Assembly (NCBI RefSeq): GCF_000269965.1
Contig: NC_017219.1
Span: 682,001 to 746,000 of the forward strand
Length of the DNA stretch: 64,000 bases
Direction: 5' to 3'
Source of the DNA: Bifidobacterium longum subsp. infantis ATCC 15697 = JCM 1222 = DSM 20088
Lineage (GTDB): Bacteria > Actinomycetota > Actinomycetes > Actinomycetales > Bifidobacteriaceae
Shown here: one piece after another, positions 32,787 through 42,544 of the stretch
Position numbering within the stretch: the first letter of the stretch is position 1
Layout of the letters: every line of letters starts with the position of its first letter
Notes under the pieces: generated by a model
Seen by the model: only the letters and a program-made list of their open reading frames with translations
Told to the model about the DNA's origin: nothing
The model's database searches: none
Made by a program: the position numbers and the translations under genes

Positions 32787-34989
32787 AGTGCTTTTGGTCG
32801 GTGATACCGATTTCATTACCCAACAGTGGATTCAGCATGCCTTTCCCCGAGACCATGTGGTGATAGCGGAACGAGAAGGTACCGTAGGCGGCAATGACCG
32901 TCTCAGAATCGTCAACATGTCTGGCGCCAACACCCTTGCCGAAACCATTACTACATACGAATTTGATCGCATCGTATTCTTTTCCGAAAATCTGACCCCA
33001 CGCAGTGACCGGGACGGCGATCTGGGAGCATTGCGAAGACTTCTGCATGCCATTCGCAACAGGCAAACGCAAATGCTGATGGTCAGCGGCCCCGAATCTG
33101 AATTCATCTATCCGGAAAACGCCGACGTACGCGATACCAGCAAAAGCCAGATGTCTCGAGCGTTGGAAGAACTCTGCCTGTACTACGCACGCACCTACCG
33201 TCTGGAAGCGAAAATCATTCGCTGCCCATACCTGTATGCACCCGAACGCAATGGGGCAACCGCATATTTCGGCAGGCTGTTCGAACAGGCGTCAGCAGGG
33301 TCGATCTCATTCCGTGAACGCGAACAGCAGCAGACATGCTTTCTCTGCGCCGACGATCTTGCCGAACTGATCTACCGCATGTTCGACGATTGGACCGCCG
33401 AAAGCGAAGTATTCCACGTGCCCAACGTGTTCAACTTCACATACGGTGATTTGGCTGATGTGATCAGCGCGGCATTTCCCGGATTGTCGGTGACTTTTGG
33501 CGAAGACAGGCCCCAAAGTTACCCGGCAGACGACCATGCGCTGCGCTTGCGTTATGGCTGGTCGCCACGATACTCGCTCAAACAGGATCTTCCCCTGGTG
33601 CTGCAACGCTGGAAAGAGGCGCGTGCGCGGGAACAGTCCGAAAAGCACCCGATCTGGGATTTTCTGCGTAACCATTCGAAACCATGGATCGTATTCGAAA
33701 TCTGCGTCACGTTCATACTGGAGGAACTGCTTCGCACCGCGGTACACGGCGACAGTCAGCTGGGAACCGTGGATTTGCGCCTGTTTTTCGTGGTGATCGT
33801 CGGCACGATGTACGGAATGAACGCAGGCGTGTTCGCGGCCGCGCTCGCATGTGCCGGCATGGCGTTGTCGTACGCGTCGAACGGCGCGTCATTCGCTCCA
33901 CTGTTTTACGACACGTCGAACTGGCTTGCGTTCGTAGTGTATTTCGTTGCCGGCGCAGTATGCGGATACGTGCAGATGCGCAATCGCGAAAACCTGCGAT
34001 TCATGCGTGACGAAAACAGTTTGCTGCGTGAACGACTCGCGTTCCTGCGTGACCTGTACCACGATGTGCTTGATGATCGTCGTATGCTGCGCGGACAGAT
34101 TATCGGCAGGCGCGACAGTTTCGGCAAAATGTATGCGATGACCCGTGAATTGGACGAAGTGCTGCCTCGAAAGCTGTATCACGCGGCCATTCGCATTATG
34201 CAAGATACGTTGGGCGGCGATAGTTTCGGTATTTACCGAATCGATAATGGTGGTCGTTTCGCACGTTTGGTGGCCGCGAGTCCGCAGGCCGAATCCTTAT
34301 TCAGTAAATCGGTGCTGCTTGAGAATTATGCCAACATTGTCACGGCCTTGGATCATGACGGATTGTGGGTAAACCGCAATCTTGAACAAAACCTTCCAAT
34401 GTATGCGGCGGGCGTGCATGCCGATGGCAAGCTGGCCGTGGTGATTGTGCTTGCCAAAGCGCAGCCCGACCAAATGAACCTGTACTTCCAGAACCTGTTC
34501 ACCATCATGTGCGGCTTGGTGCAATCCGCGATGGTGCGTGCCTTCGATTATGAGAATGTTGCGCGGCAGACGATGCTGGTGCCCGGCACGGAATTCTTGA
34601 ACACTCAGGCGTTCCTGCCCAAAGTGCTGGCTGCAAACGAGCTCAAGTACGATCATATGAGCAATCATCTGCTGTTGCGTGTGGAAGGCGCCTGGCAAGA
34701 CGATGGTAGCCGCCTGAGGGGAGCCCTTCGTCAAACGGATGAGGCCGGTGTACTGCAGGACGGCAATGTGTATGTGCTCATGAATCAGGTCAGCGAGCAT
34801 GAGCTGCCGATCATCAACGGTCGTTTGACCCAGGCTGGATTGCATGCGAAGTTGGTTTCAGTCCACGAGGAAGATTCGTTGCTGGCTGAGGCTTCGGAAC
34901 AAGTAGCTGCCGAGTCGCAAGCGGATGAAACGCCGCGCAGTGACGCTGCGCCGAATGACTCCGCATCGCATGAAGGTGGCGCAGCATGA
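32764..34989 (+). CDS. pelD: PelD-like c-di-GMP receptor fused to an N-terminal epimerase-like domain
   Basis: 741 residues (740 or fewer if ATG 32770 is used). Residues 1-280 resemble an NAD-dependent sugar epimerase (DFITQQWIQHAF; CPYLYAPERNGATAYFGRLF; FHVPNVFNFTYGDLADVISA), yet the glycine motif reads VGDTDF and the catalytic Tyr of YxxxK is not seen before the TSK. Then come three to four membrane helices (about 304-402), a GAF domain (about 440-590) and a degenerate GGDEF domain (about 600-715) where LRQTDEAGVLQDGNVYVLM replaces LRxxDxxxRxGGDEF. R656 and D659 keep the RxxD c-di-GMP site. PelD activates Pel synthesis at the inner membrane. First main gene of the operon, overlapping pelE by ATGA. 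Confidence 0.8.
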   Translation: MVMGWQHEVLLVGDTDFITQQWIQHAFPRDHVVIAEREGTVGGNDRLRIVNMSGANTLAETITTYEFDRIVFFSENLTPRSDRDGDLGALRRLLHAIRNRQTQMLMVSGPESEFIYPENADVRDTSKSQMSRALEELCLYYARTYRLEAKIIRCPYLYAPERNGATAYFGRLFEQASAGSISFREREQQQTCFLCADDLAELIYRMFDDWTAESEVFHVPNVFNFTYGDLADVISAAFPGLSVTFGEDRPQSYPADDHALRLRYGWSPRYSLKQDLPLVLQRWKEARAREQSEKHPIWDFLRNHSKPWIVFEICVTFILEELLRTAVHGDSQLGTVDLRLFFVVIVGTMYGMNAGVFAAALACAGMALSYASNGASFAPLFYDTSNWLAFVVYFVAGAVCGYVQMRNRENLRFMRDENSLLRERLAFLRDLYHDVLDDRRMLRGQIIGRRDSFGKMYAMTRELDEVLPRKLYHAAIRIMQDTLGGDSFGIYRIDNGGRFARLVAASPQAESLFSKSVLLENYANIVTALDHDGLWVNRNLEQNLPMYAAGVHADGKLAVVIVLAKAQPDQMNLYFQNLFTIMCGLVQSAMVRAFDYENVARQTMLVPGTEFLNTQAFLPKVLAANELKYDHMSNHLLLRVEGAWQDDGSRLRGALRQTDEAGVLQDGNVYVLMNQVSEHELPIINGRLTQAGLHAKLVSVHEEDSLLAEASEQVAAESQADETPRSDAAPNDSASHEGGAA

Positions 34990-35900
34990 ATGCGACGGTG
35001 ATGGCGATGCTGCTTATCGCCGTGCATGTAATGATATGCGTGCTGCTGTGCGTATTGTCTCGTGTTGGCGTGCTTCGTGTGGAGGGGCGACTGCTTCCTT
35101 TCATGCTGCTGGTGCCATTGTGGGGGCCGTTATGTGTGCTGTTGCTGCATGCGAGCACGCTGATTCGCTCTGGCGAGCACACGGTTCCGGGGCTTGAGCA
35201 AATGCGTGTGGATGATGAGGAGCGTCGAAGCATTCTCGTTGGGGAACGAGCCGATTTCGCCAATACAGTGCCGTTGGAAGAGGCGTTGATCGTCAATGAT
35301 TCGAGTCAGCGGCGCAGTCTGGTGATGTCCATTCTCAACGATAATCCCAGCCGTTATATCGATGTGCTGTCGCAGGCCCGACTGAATGAGGATGTGGAAG
35401 TCGTGCATTACGCGGCTACCGCCTTGGCGCAGATCAGTGCCAAGGAAGATCTTGCATTGCAGCGCTGCCGTAACGATTATCTGCAGCATCGAAATTCCGA
35501 AACGATGTTGGAACGGTATTGCGATGCGCTGGAACGATATGTCAATTCCGGTATTGCGCAAGGATACGCTTTGCAGTTGCAGAAACAACGATATGCCGAA
35601 GTGTTGCAGGAACGACTTCGCCAACATGGCGATTATCACGTTGCGTGCCGTCTTGCGCAAATGCAGATTGATCTTGGACTTTTTGATGATGCCGCACACA
35701 CCGTTGACGGCGCTATGGAACGGTGGCCGGATCAAGGCGATGTATGGCTGATGCGTCTGCGACTCGATGCCGCACGCAATGATGGCGATGCGTTGCATCA
35801 AACCGTTCAGCAGATCGAAAGCAAACATATTTATCTCGGTGGCCAGGGAAGACGAGCTCTGCGGTTCTGGACTGGAACCAAGGAGGTTGAACGCGCATGA
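34986..35900 (+). CDS. pelE: PelE-like membrane/TPR scaffold protein
   Basis: 304 residues. Two N-terminal membrane helices (VMAMLLIAVHVMICVLLCVL and LLPFMLLVPLWGPLCVLLL), then a long helical repeat region (LNEDVEVVHYAATALAQISA; ALEYV-type TPR-like pairs up to about 290). In Pel systems PelE bridges PelD and the PelF/PelG synthase-transporter. The sequence match to family is weak, so the name rests on topology and position between pelD and the pelA-like gene. Start overlaps the pelD stop; its end overlaps the next start by 4 bp. Confidence 0.68.
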   Translation: MNATVMAMLLIAVHVMICVLLCVLSRVGVLRVEGRLLPFMLLVPLWGPLCVLLLHASTLIRSGEHTVPGLEQMRVDDEERRSILVGERADFANTVPLEEALIVNDSSQRRSLVMSILNDNPSRYIDVLSQARLNEDVEVVHYAATALAQISAKEDLALQRCRNDYLQHRNSETMLERYCDALERYVNSGIAQGYALQLQKQRYAEVLQERLRQHGDYHVACRLAQMQIDLGLFDDAAHTVDGAMERWPDQGDVWLMRLRLDAARNDGDALHQTVQQIESKHIYLGGQGRRALRFWTGTKEVERA

Positions 35901-37774
35901 CCAGAGGATTCCTGTCAGACGTGTTGGCCAAGTGGAAGCGATTCCGCTGGCAAGGTCTGGTCAAAGTCTGGGCCATGTTCATGGCCATCGCTTTGGTGTT
36001 GCTGGTGGAGAGCCTGGGCGTGCATTACGGTGCAACGCGGTTCGACATCACCTACTTGGATCGAGACAAAGCCATTCCAGCAGCCGACGCCATCGCTGGC
36101 GAAAAAGCCACGAACCTTTTGGTGATCGACAGTTCGCAGGAGGGTGTCTCCGATGCTGAAAGCATGCTTGACCGTGTGCTTCTTGACATGAAAGTGCCCA
36201 CTGTCACCGTCGATCTTGCGCAAGGTGACGAGATTCCTACGTTGAAGCAGTATCAGACGATGGTGATTGCCATGCCCGACTTGGATCCGTTGGGCGAACA
36301 TGTGCTGCAGATCATGCAATGGGTCAAAAAGGGCGGCGGCGTCATGTTCGCCATGACCCCGGAGAAAACCGGCTATCTGGATGTGATCGGCCCGCAGATC
36401 GGCATTGAATCGTCCGCATACAAATATGTGGTGACTGAGGGCATCACACCGTCCAAGGATTTTATGTTGGGTGGCGGTCAGACATACATGTTCAGTGACC
36501 CGTTCAAATCGTCGCTGAGCGTCACGTTGAATGATCGTGCACAGGTGGAGGCGGTCAGCAGCAATGGCAGAACGCCATTGGTGTGGAGGAGCTCGGTGGA
36601 GTCAGGAACGGCTGTGATGTGCAATATCGGCATTTACGTCAAGATGGTTCGAGGATTTTACGCTTCGGCGTTCAGTCTGCTCAGTTCCGCCATGGCCTAT
36701 CCGGTGATTAACAGCGCGGCTTTCTACCTGGACGATTTTCCGTCTCCAGTACCGTCTGGCAATGGCAAATACATCAAACGTGACTACAACATGAGCATTT
36801 CCGAATTCTATTCTCAAGTATGGTGGCCAGATTTGGTGCGTCTTGCGGAACGGTACGGTATTCGTTTCACCGGTGTGATGATTGAGAATTACGGCGATGA
36901 CACCAAGAATGATCCTGTACGGCAGACGGACAACACACAATTCGAGTATTACGGAGGATTGCTGCTTCGGCAAAACGGCGAAATCGGATATCACGGGTAC
37001 AACCATCAGCCGTTGGTGTTGCCGAATACGGATTACGGCAACGAATACACGTACGTGCAATGGCCGAATCGTAAAGCCATCGTCGATTCGTTGAACGAAC
37101 TGATTGCCTTTCAAAAGACAGTGCTTCCCGCTGCGACATCGTCGGTCTATGTGCCGCCGTCCAATATTCTTTCCAGTGAAGGCCGCCAAATCATCGGTGA
37201 GGATGTGCCTCAGATTCGTGCCATCGCCAGCATGGCCTTTCCTCCCGACAGTTCTCTGGAGTATGTGCAGGAGTTCGGCGTGGCAGCCGATGGTGTGGTT
37301 GAAGCTCCCCGTATTGTGTCGGGAAGCATGGTGAATAATTCATACATGCGTCTTGCCGCGGTTTCCGAACTGAACATGCACTATGTGAGCACGCACTTCA
37401 TGCATCCCGACGATCTGCTTGATGAAGATCGTGGCGCGAAAGAAGGTTGGGAAACCTATCGCAAGGGATTAGAAGATTATTTGGATTGGTTGGAACAGTC
37501 GGCTCCGTCCATTCGTATGCAGACTGGAACGGAATGCGCTGCGGCGGTGCAGCGATTCTCAGGATTGACGGTTTCGATGGCAACGTCCGATGATAGTTGG
37601 GATTTGCATCTTGGCAACCTTATCGATCAGGGCTGGCTCATGTTCCGTGCGAACAATGGCACGCCTGGCAGGGTTCGTGGCGGAAGCCTCACCAAGCTGA
37701 CCGGGAATCTGTATCTGCTCAAAGCCACGAGCGCCACGGTTCATATCGAACGCAAGACCGGGGGAGAGGCATGA
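35897..37774 (+). CDS. DUF2194 protein, PelA-deacetylase-like
   Basis: 625 residues. One N-terminal membrane anchor (VWAMFMAIALVLLVESLGV, about 25-43) and an extracytoplasmic body. A glutamine-amidotransferase-like flavodoxin region (about 70-200: TNLLVIDSSQEGVSDAESML) is followed by a CE4-like deacetylase barrel: AAFYLDDFPSPVPSGNG (D279, D280) and GEIGYHGYNHQPLVLP (H366, H370) form a plausible metal site. In Gram-positive pel clusters this gene supplies the deacetylase part of PelA, making the GalNAc/GlcNAc polymer cationic. No separate hydrolase domain is seen. Overlaps pelE and pelF. Confidence 0.75.
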   Translation: MTRGFLSDVLAKWKRFRWQGLVKVWAMFMAIALVLLVESLGVHYGATRFDITYLDRDKAIPAADAIAGEKATNLLVIDSSQEGVSDAESMLDRVLLDMKVPTVTVDLAQGDEIPTLKQYQTMVIAMPDLDPLGEHVLQIMQWVKKGGGVMFAMTPEKTGYLDVIGPQIGIESSAYKYVVTEGITPSKDFMLGGGQTYMFSDPFKSSLSVTLNDRAQVEAVSSNGRTPLVWRSSVESGTAVMCNIGIYVKMVRGFYASAFSLLSSAMAYPVINSAAFYLDDFPSPVPSGNGKYIKRDYNMSISEFYSQVWWPDLVRLAERYGIRFTGVMIENYGDDTKNDPVRQTDNTQFEYYGGLLLRQNGEIGYHGYNHQPLVLPNTDYGNEYTYVQWPNRKAIVDSLNELIAFQKTVLPAATSSVYVPPSNILSSEGRQIIGEDVPQIRAIASMAFPPDSSLEYVQEFGVAADGVVEAPRIVSGSMVNNSYMRLAAVSELNMHYVSTHFMHPDDLLDEDRGAKEGWETYRKGLEDYLDWLEQSAPSIRMQTGTECAAAVQRFSGLTVSMATSDDSWDLHLGNLIDQGWLMFRANNGTPGRVRGGSLTKLTGNLYLLKATSATVHIERKTGGEA

Positions 37775-39189
37775 GAATCTGCCTGGTTTTGGAAGGATGC
37801 TACCCGTACGTGCATGGTGGCGTGTCCACGTGGATGCATAGTTATATCGAAGCGATGAAAGAGCACGAGTTCGTATTGTGGGTGATCGGCGCCAAAGCCG
37901 AAGACCGCGGCAAATTCGTATATGACCTGCCCGGCAATGTGGTGGAAGTGCATGAGGTGTTCCTCGACGACGCCTTGCGTCTGAGCGGTGAACGAGCGCA
38001 AGTGTCGTTCACCGAGGGGGAATTGCGGTCATTGCGCGAACTGGTGAATCTTGGCAGCCCGGACTGGGATGTGCTTTTCAACCTGTTCCACACAAGAGGC
38101 GTGCATCCGCTTTCGTTCCTGCAAAGCCGTGAATTCATCGACCTGTTTACGCAAATCTGCATGGAAGAATATCCGTATGTGGCCTATGCCGACGCTTTCC
38201 ATACTGTGCGCTCCATGTTGCTGCCGGTGTTGTACTTGATGGGCGGCGAAGTGCCGGAAGCGCAGATATACCATGCGATTTCCACCGGATATGGCGGATT
38301 GCTGGCTTGTTTGGGCGGTTCCATCAACCATGCGCCGGTATTGCTTACGGAACATGGCATTTATACGCGCGAACGTGAAGAGGAGATTATTTCCGCCGAA
38401 TGGGTGTTGCCGGCTTTCCGTCCGCGTTGGATTCGTTTCTTCTACATGCTTTCAGAACATATCTACCAGCGTGCATGGCGTGTCACTAGTTTGTTCGGTC
38501 GTGCCCGTCTTATCCAAATCGGTATGGGTGCTCCCGCCGATGCCTGCCAGGTTATTCCCAATGGCATTCAATACGAACGTTTTTGTGATATTCCCCTGAA
38601 GCCCGATGACGGTTGGGTCGATATCGGTGCGGTGGTGCGCATGGCTCCCATCAAAGACGTGAAGACCCTGATTCACGCGTTTCATGGGCTTTCATCTCGT
38701 GTTGACAACGTTCGCCTGCATATTCTCGGCGGTGTTGACGATCAGGAGTATGCCGACGAATGCCATGAGCTTGTGGAGCAGTTGGGTGTGCGCAATCTTG
38801 AGTTCACAGGACGTGTGAACGTGGTCGAATACATGCGCAAGCTTGATTTCACCGTGTTGACCAGCATTTCCGAAGGCCAACCATTGTCGGTGTTGGAATC
38901 GTTCGCAGCCGCACGCCCGTGCGTGACCACTGATGTTGGCTGTTGCCGTGAGCTTTTGGAAGGCGAGGATGGCGACGATTTCGGCACTGCCGGCTTTTAT
39001 GTGCCTCCCATGTACCGCGAAGGCTTAAGCGGGGCGATGGAACGCATGTGTTCCAGCCGTACGTTGCGTGAAACCATGGGGCAGATCGGCCGCAATCGTG
39101 TGAACGCCTATTACCGTCATGAGCGCATGCTTGACGATTATCGCAAGCTGTATGCCGATACCGCGGATCAGTTCGGATTGGAACGCTGA
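37771..39189 (+). CDS. pelF: PelF glycosyltransferase (GT4)
   Basis: 472 residues from ATG 37771, after GGGGGAGAGGC, overlapping the previous stop (ATGA). The start RICLVLEGCYPYVHGGVSTW is the PelF/DUF3492 signature. The GT4 C-terminal domain has VRLHILGGVDDQEY, NLEFTGRVNVVEYMRKL and the Ex7E motif EGQPLSVLE (SISEGQPLSVLESFAAARPC). In studied systems PelF is the cytosolic polymerase that uses UDP-GalNAc or UDP-GlcNAc. Strong call. Confidence 0.92.
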   Translation: MRICLVLEGCYPYVHGGVSTWMHSYIEAMKEHEFVLWVIGAKAEDRGKFVYDLPGNVVEVHEVFLDDALRLSGERAQVSFTEGELRSLRELVNLGSPDWDVLFNLFHTRGVHPLSFLQSREFIDLFTQICMEEYPYVAYADAFHTVRSMLLPVLYLMGGEVPEAQIYHAISTGYGGLLACLGGSINHAPVLLTEHGIYTREREEEIISAEWVLPAFRPRWIRFFYMLSEHIYQRAWRVTSLFGRARLIQIGMGAPADACQVIPNGIQYERFCDIPLKPDDGWVDIGAVVRMAPIKDVKTLIHAFHGLSSRVDNVRLHILGGVDDQEYADECHELVEQLGVRNLEFTGRVNVVEYMRKLDFTVLTSISEGQPLSVLESFAAARPCVTTDVGCCRELLEGEDGDDFGTAGFYVPPMYREGLSGAMERMCSSRTLRETMGQIGRNRVNAYYRHERMLDDYRKLYADTADQFGLER

Positions 39190-39190
39190 T

Positions 39191-40729
39191 ATGGCCGGTA
39201 TTGGATTTGAACTGAAGAAACTGTTCCATCGTAGGGGCTTGATGGCGATGCTGCGAGCCTACGGCTATGCCGGCGTGATTTGCGCCGGCCCGATGCTGCT
39301 GGGCGTGCTTCTGCAGTTTGGCGTGCTGATCGTGAGCAGTTGGTGGCAGGTGGGCCGCCCCGACCGTGATCTGCTTGTATGCATGATCACATACACATTG
39401 CTCTCCTCGTTGGTATTGACAAGTTTTCTGTCGATGCCGGTCACACGTTTTTTGGCAGATATGCTGTTTGATCACGATGAGAAGATGATTCTGCCGTCGT
39501 TTGGGGGGTCTACCGGCATCATGTTGGTAGCGGGCGCGGTGTTGTACACGGTGTTTCTGCTGTTTTCTGGAGCCACGCTGATGCAGGGTGTGTTGTGTTT
39601 GTGGCTGTTTCTTGAAATGGTCGTCAACTGGAATGCGATGAGTTATTTGACGGCCATTAAAGATTACAAAAGCATTCTGTATTCTTTTGTTGCGGCGGTG
39701 CTGGTGGCGTTCGTCACGTCATGCGTGTTGCTTGCGTTGGCATGCCCTCCTGTGGAGTCGCTGTTGTTCGCAGTGGTGCTTGGCTATGGTGTGATGCTGG
39801 TGTGGGATGTACTCTTGTTGCATCGTTATTTTCCGCAAAGTCGTGAGCATCCGTGGCTGTTTCTGCAGTGGGTCGATCAGTTTCTGCCGTTGGCGTTGAC
39901 CGGATTGTTCACCACTATCGGCCTGTTCGCCCATTTGGTGATCACTTGGTGTGGACCTCTTGGTATCAAGGTGAAGGGTTTGTTTTATGGTGCGCCATAT
40001 TACGATGTGCCCGCCATGCTGGCGTTTTTGACGATTCTGATCACCACGGTGAATTTTGTGGTGTCGGTGGAGGTCAATTTCTACCCAACATATCGGTCGT
40101 ATTACAGTTTGTTGAATGATGGAGGCACGGTCAAAGACATTACCGTCGCCGAAAACGAAATGCTGGCTGTGCTCAATCGAGAATTGCATTACACGGCATT
40201 GAAGCAATTGCTGGTGACCGCTGCCGTGATTTCGTTGGAAAAAACAGTGCTGAACGCGCTTCCTTTGGGTTTCAACGATGTGATGCACGGATATTTCCGT
40301 GTGCTCTGCGTGGGGTATGCCCTTTATGCGGTCGGCAACACCGTGATGCTGATTCTGCTGTATTTCACCGATTATTCCGGTGCGTTGACGGCATCGGCAT
40401 TGTTTGCCGTTTCAACGGTTGTGTTCACGGTGATCAGTCAGTTTTTCACTACGACACTGTTCGGTTTCGGTTTCCTGATGGGCGCTTCGTTGTTTGCCAT
40501 ATACGCGACTTTCCGTCTCGCCTCATATACCGACAATCTTCCGTACCGAGTATTGGGGCAGCAGCCGATTGTGGCGCAAACAAAGCGGGGACGTTTCACG
40601 GAATTGGGCATACTGCTTGAACGTGGCGAACAGCGGATCGACCAATCATTGCATCGTCCAAGGCATGCACGGTCTTCTAACAAGGCGAATAATGCAGAAA
40701 ACGGATGGCATAATCGGGAGGAATCGTAA
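39191..40729 (+). CDS. pelG: PelG membrane transporter of the Pel system
   Basis: 512 residues; ATG 39191 one base after the pelF stop. MAGIGFELKKLFHRRGLMAM is the hallmark N-terminus. About 12 membrane helices of the MOP/Wzx-like type follow (for example AYGYAGVICAGPMLLGVLLQ, LLVCMITYTLLSSLVLTSFL, YALYAVGNTVMLILLYFTDY). The cytoplasmic tail of about 50 residues is polar. Partner of PelF and PelD in export of the polymer through the membrane. Confidence 0.93.
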   Translation: MAGIGFELKKLFHRRGLMAMLRAYGYAGVICAGPMLLGVLLQFGVLIVSSWWQVGRPDRDLLVCMITYTLLSSLVLTSFLSMPVTRFLADMLFDHDEKMILPSFGGSTGIMLVAGAVLYTVFLLFSGATLMQGVLCLWLFLEMVVNWNAMSYLTAIKDYKSILYSFVAAVLVAFVTSCVLLALACPPVESLLFAVVLGYGVMLVWDVLLLHRYFPQSREHPWLFLQWVDQFLPLALTGLFTTIGLFAHLVITWCGPLGIKVKGLFYGAPYYDVPAMLAFLTILITTVNFVVSVEVNFYPTYRSYYSLLNDGGTVKDITVAENEMLAVLNRELHYTALKQLLVTAAVISLEKTVLNALPLGFNDVMHGYFRVLCVGYALYAVGNTVMLILLYFTDYSGALTASALFAVSTVVFTVISQFFTTTLFGFGFLMGASLFAIYATFRLASYTDNLPYRVLGQQPIVAQTKRGRFTELGILLERGEQRIDQSLHRPRHARSSNKANNAENGWHNREES

Positions 40730-40732
40730 ATC

Positions 40733-42544
40733 ATGACATGGTGGAATCGACGCAGCGCAAAAGCCATTACCGCGCTTGTCAAGCGGATAGCGGCATTGAT
40801 GGCAATACTGACGGTGCTTTCCTGCGCCGGATGCGCGACCTCGACACCTGGCGAAAGCGGGCAATCGCAATCATCGGATTCGTCGCAGACGCATGAGCAA
40901 GTCAAGAAAAGCGCTGAACAAAGCATCGACGGCGCACACTTGCGTGACAACGAATCGTTATACAAGGTGTATGACGATAGCGGCGTGGAAACCATGTATT
41001 TGACGGTATCGCGCGGTAATTCGTCGGAAGGCACCGACCATAGCTGGAGTGAAATCAACCAATACTCCGCAGATGACTATACGGCCATGGGCGTTGAACG
41101 CTACAAGGTCAATGGTCTGCTGCAGGTGGGCGATGAGCAGGGTCCCGTCTCCGGCGAACTCGGCTTCGGCGAAAGCGCGCCGAACGCCACCGTGCAGATA
41201 CGAGGCCAATCGTCAAGTAAATTTCAGCAGAAAAACTACAAGATCGAGTTGAAAAGCGGCAAAGGCAAGTGGCGTGGACAGCGCACCATCGCATTGAACA
41301 AACATGTGAACGATGGCTTGCGTTTCCGCAACAAAATGGCGTACGACCTTATCAAGGGCATTGACCAGATGATGGGCCTGCGCACGCAATTCGTGCACTT
41401 GTATGTGAAAGACGAGACCAGCGGATCGGATTCCTTCGACGATTACGGCCTGTACACGCAAGTCGAACAACTCAACAAAACCGCATTGCAGGCGCACGGA
41501 CTCGACAAAAACGGCCAGTTGTACAAAGTCAATGATTTTGAATTCTATCGAGACGAAGATGTGATCAAACTTGCCGACGATCCCGACTACGATCAGACGA
41601 AATTTGAGAAAAAACTCGAAATCAAAGGCGACAACGACCATACCAAACTGATCGCCATGCTGAATGATCTCAATGATTATTCCGTGCCGATGAGCGAAAT
41701 CCTCGGCAAATATTTCGATACCGAAAACATCGCATATTGGATGGCATTCCAATTGTTGACCGGCAATATCGACACGCAAAACCGTAATGTGTACCTATAT
41801 AGTCCTACGAATTCGCATACTTTTTACCTGCTTGACTGGGACAACGACGGTATGCTCATGCGCAAGGAATATGAGATCAGGCAACGTGCCGACGGCCAAA
41901 GCTGGGAAAACGGCATCAGCAACTATTGGGGCAACATACTGTTACGACGTTGCCTGCAGACCAAGTCGTTCCGCACCGCGCTCGATAAAGCCGTCAACGA
42001 CGAATACAAATACATGAGCGCCGGTCGCATCAATTCCATGGTGCGGCAGTATCGTTCCATCGTTGAGCCATACGTGCAGAAGATGCCCGACTCCATGCAT
42101 GAGCCCCTGACGTCAAGCCAATACGACACGGTGGCAGACCAATTGCACAGCGAAATCGAGCAGAATTACCAGACGTACCAAACCGGATTCAACAAGCCCA
42201 TGCCGTTCTATATCGGCAAGCCGACTCCCGCCAACGGCAAGCTTAGGCTCAACTGGGATGTGGCCTACGATTTCAACGATGAGGATCTGCGTTACGCCGT
42301 CACCGTGTCCAAGGACTATGCGGGCGACGACGTAGTGTTCTCGCAAAGAGATGTCGTGCTGCCGGAAGCCGTGATGGACATGCCTGACGAAGGCCAGTAC
42401 TTCATCAAGGTGAGCGTGAGCAACGCGTCAGGCTACACACAAGACGCGTTCGACCATTACATCACCGACGGCAACAAGATTTACGGCACCAAATGCTTCT
42501 ATGTGAAAGCCGACGGCAGCATTGTGGAGGATGCCAATGAGTAG
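40733..42544 (+). CDS. CotH-family kinase-like lipoprotein
   Basis: 603 residues. The signal peptide ends in a lipobox (LTVLSCAGC, Cys near 30-33) followed by a Ser/Gln-rich linker, so it is anchored outside the membrane. The CotH core has VQIRGQSSSKFQQKNYKIEL, RFRNKMAYDLIKGIDQMMGL, FQLLTGNIDTQNRNVYLY and the metal motif FYLLDWDNDGM. CotH proteins are atypical kinases (spore coat CotH phosphorylates Ser), and extracellular homologues occur in exopolysaccharide loci. A C-terminal fibronectin-like part (PTPANGKLRLNWDVAYDFND) may bind the polymer. Three bases separate it from pelG. Confidence 0.85.
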   Translation: MTWWNRRSAKAITALVKRIAALMAILTVLSCAGCATSTPGESGQSQSSDSSQTHEQVKKSAEQSIDGAHLRDNESLYKVYDDSGVETMYLTVSRGNSSEGTDHSWSEINQYSADDYTAMGVERYKVNGLLQVGDEQGPVSGELGFGESAPNATVQIRGQSSSKFQQKNYKIELKSGKGKWRGQRTIALNKHVNDGLRFRNKMAYDLIKGIDQMMGLRTQFVHLYVKDETSGSDSFDDYGLYTQVEQLNKTALQAHGLDKNGQLYKVNDFEFYRDEDVIKLADDPDYDQTKFEKKLEIKGDNDHTKLIAMLNDLNDYSVPMSEILGKYFDTENIAYWMAFQLLTGNIDTQNRNVYLYSPTNSHTFYLLDWDNDGMLMRKEYEIRQRADGQSWENGISNYWGNILLRRCLQTKSFRTALDKAVNDEYKYMSAGRINSMVRQYRSIVEPYVQKMPDSMHEPLTSSQYDTVADQLHSEIEQNYQTYQTGFNKPMPFYIGKPTPANGKLRLNWDVAYDFNDEDLRYAVTVSKDYAGDDVVFSQRDVVLPEAVMDMPDEGQYFIKVSVSNASGYTQDAFDHYITDGNKIYGTKCFYVKADGSIVEDANE

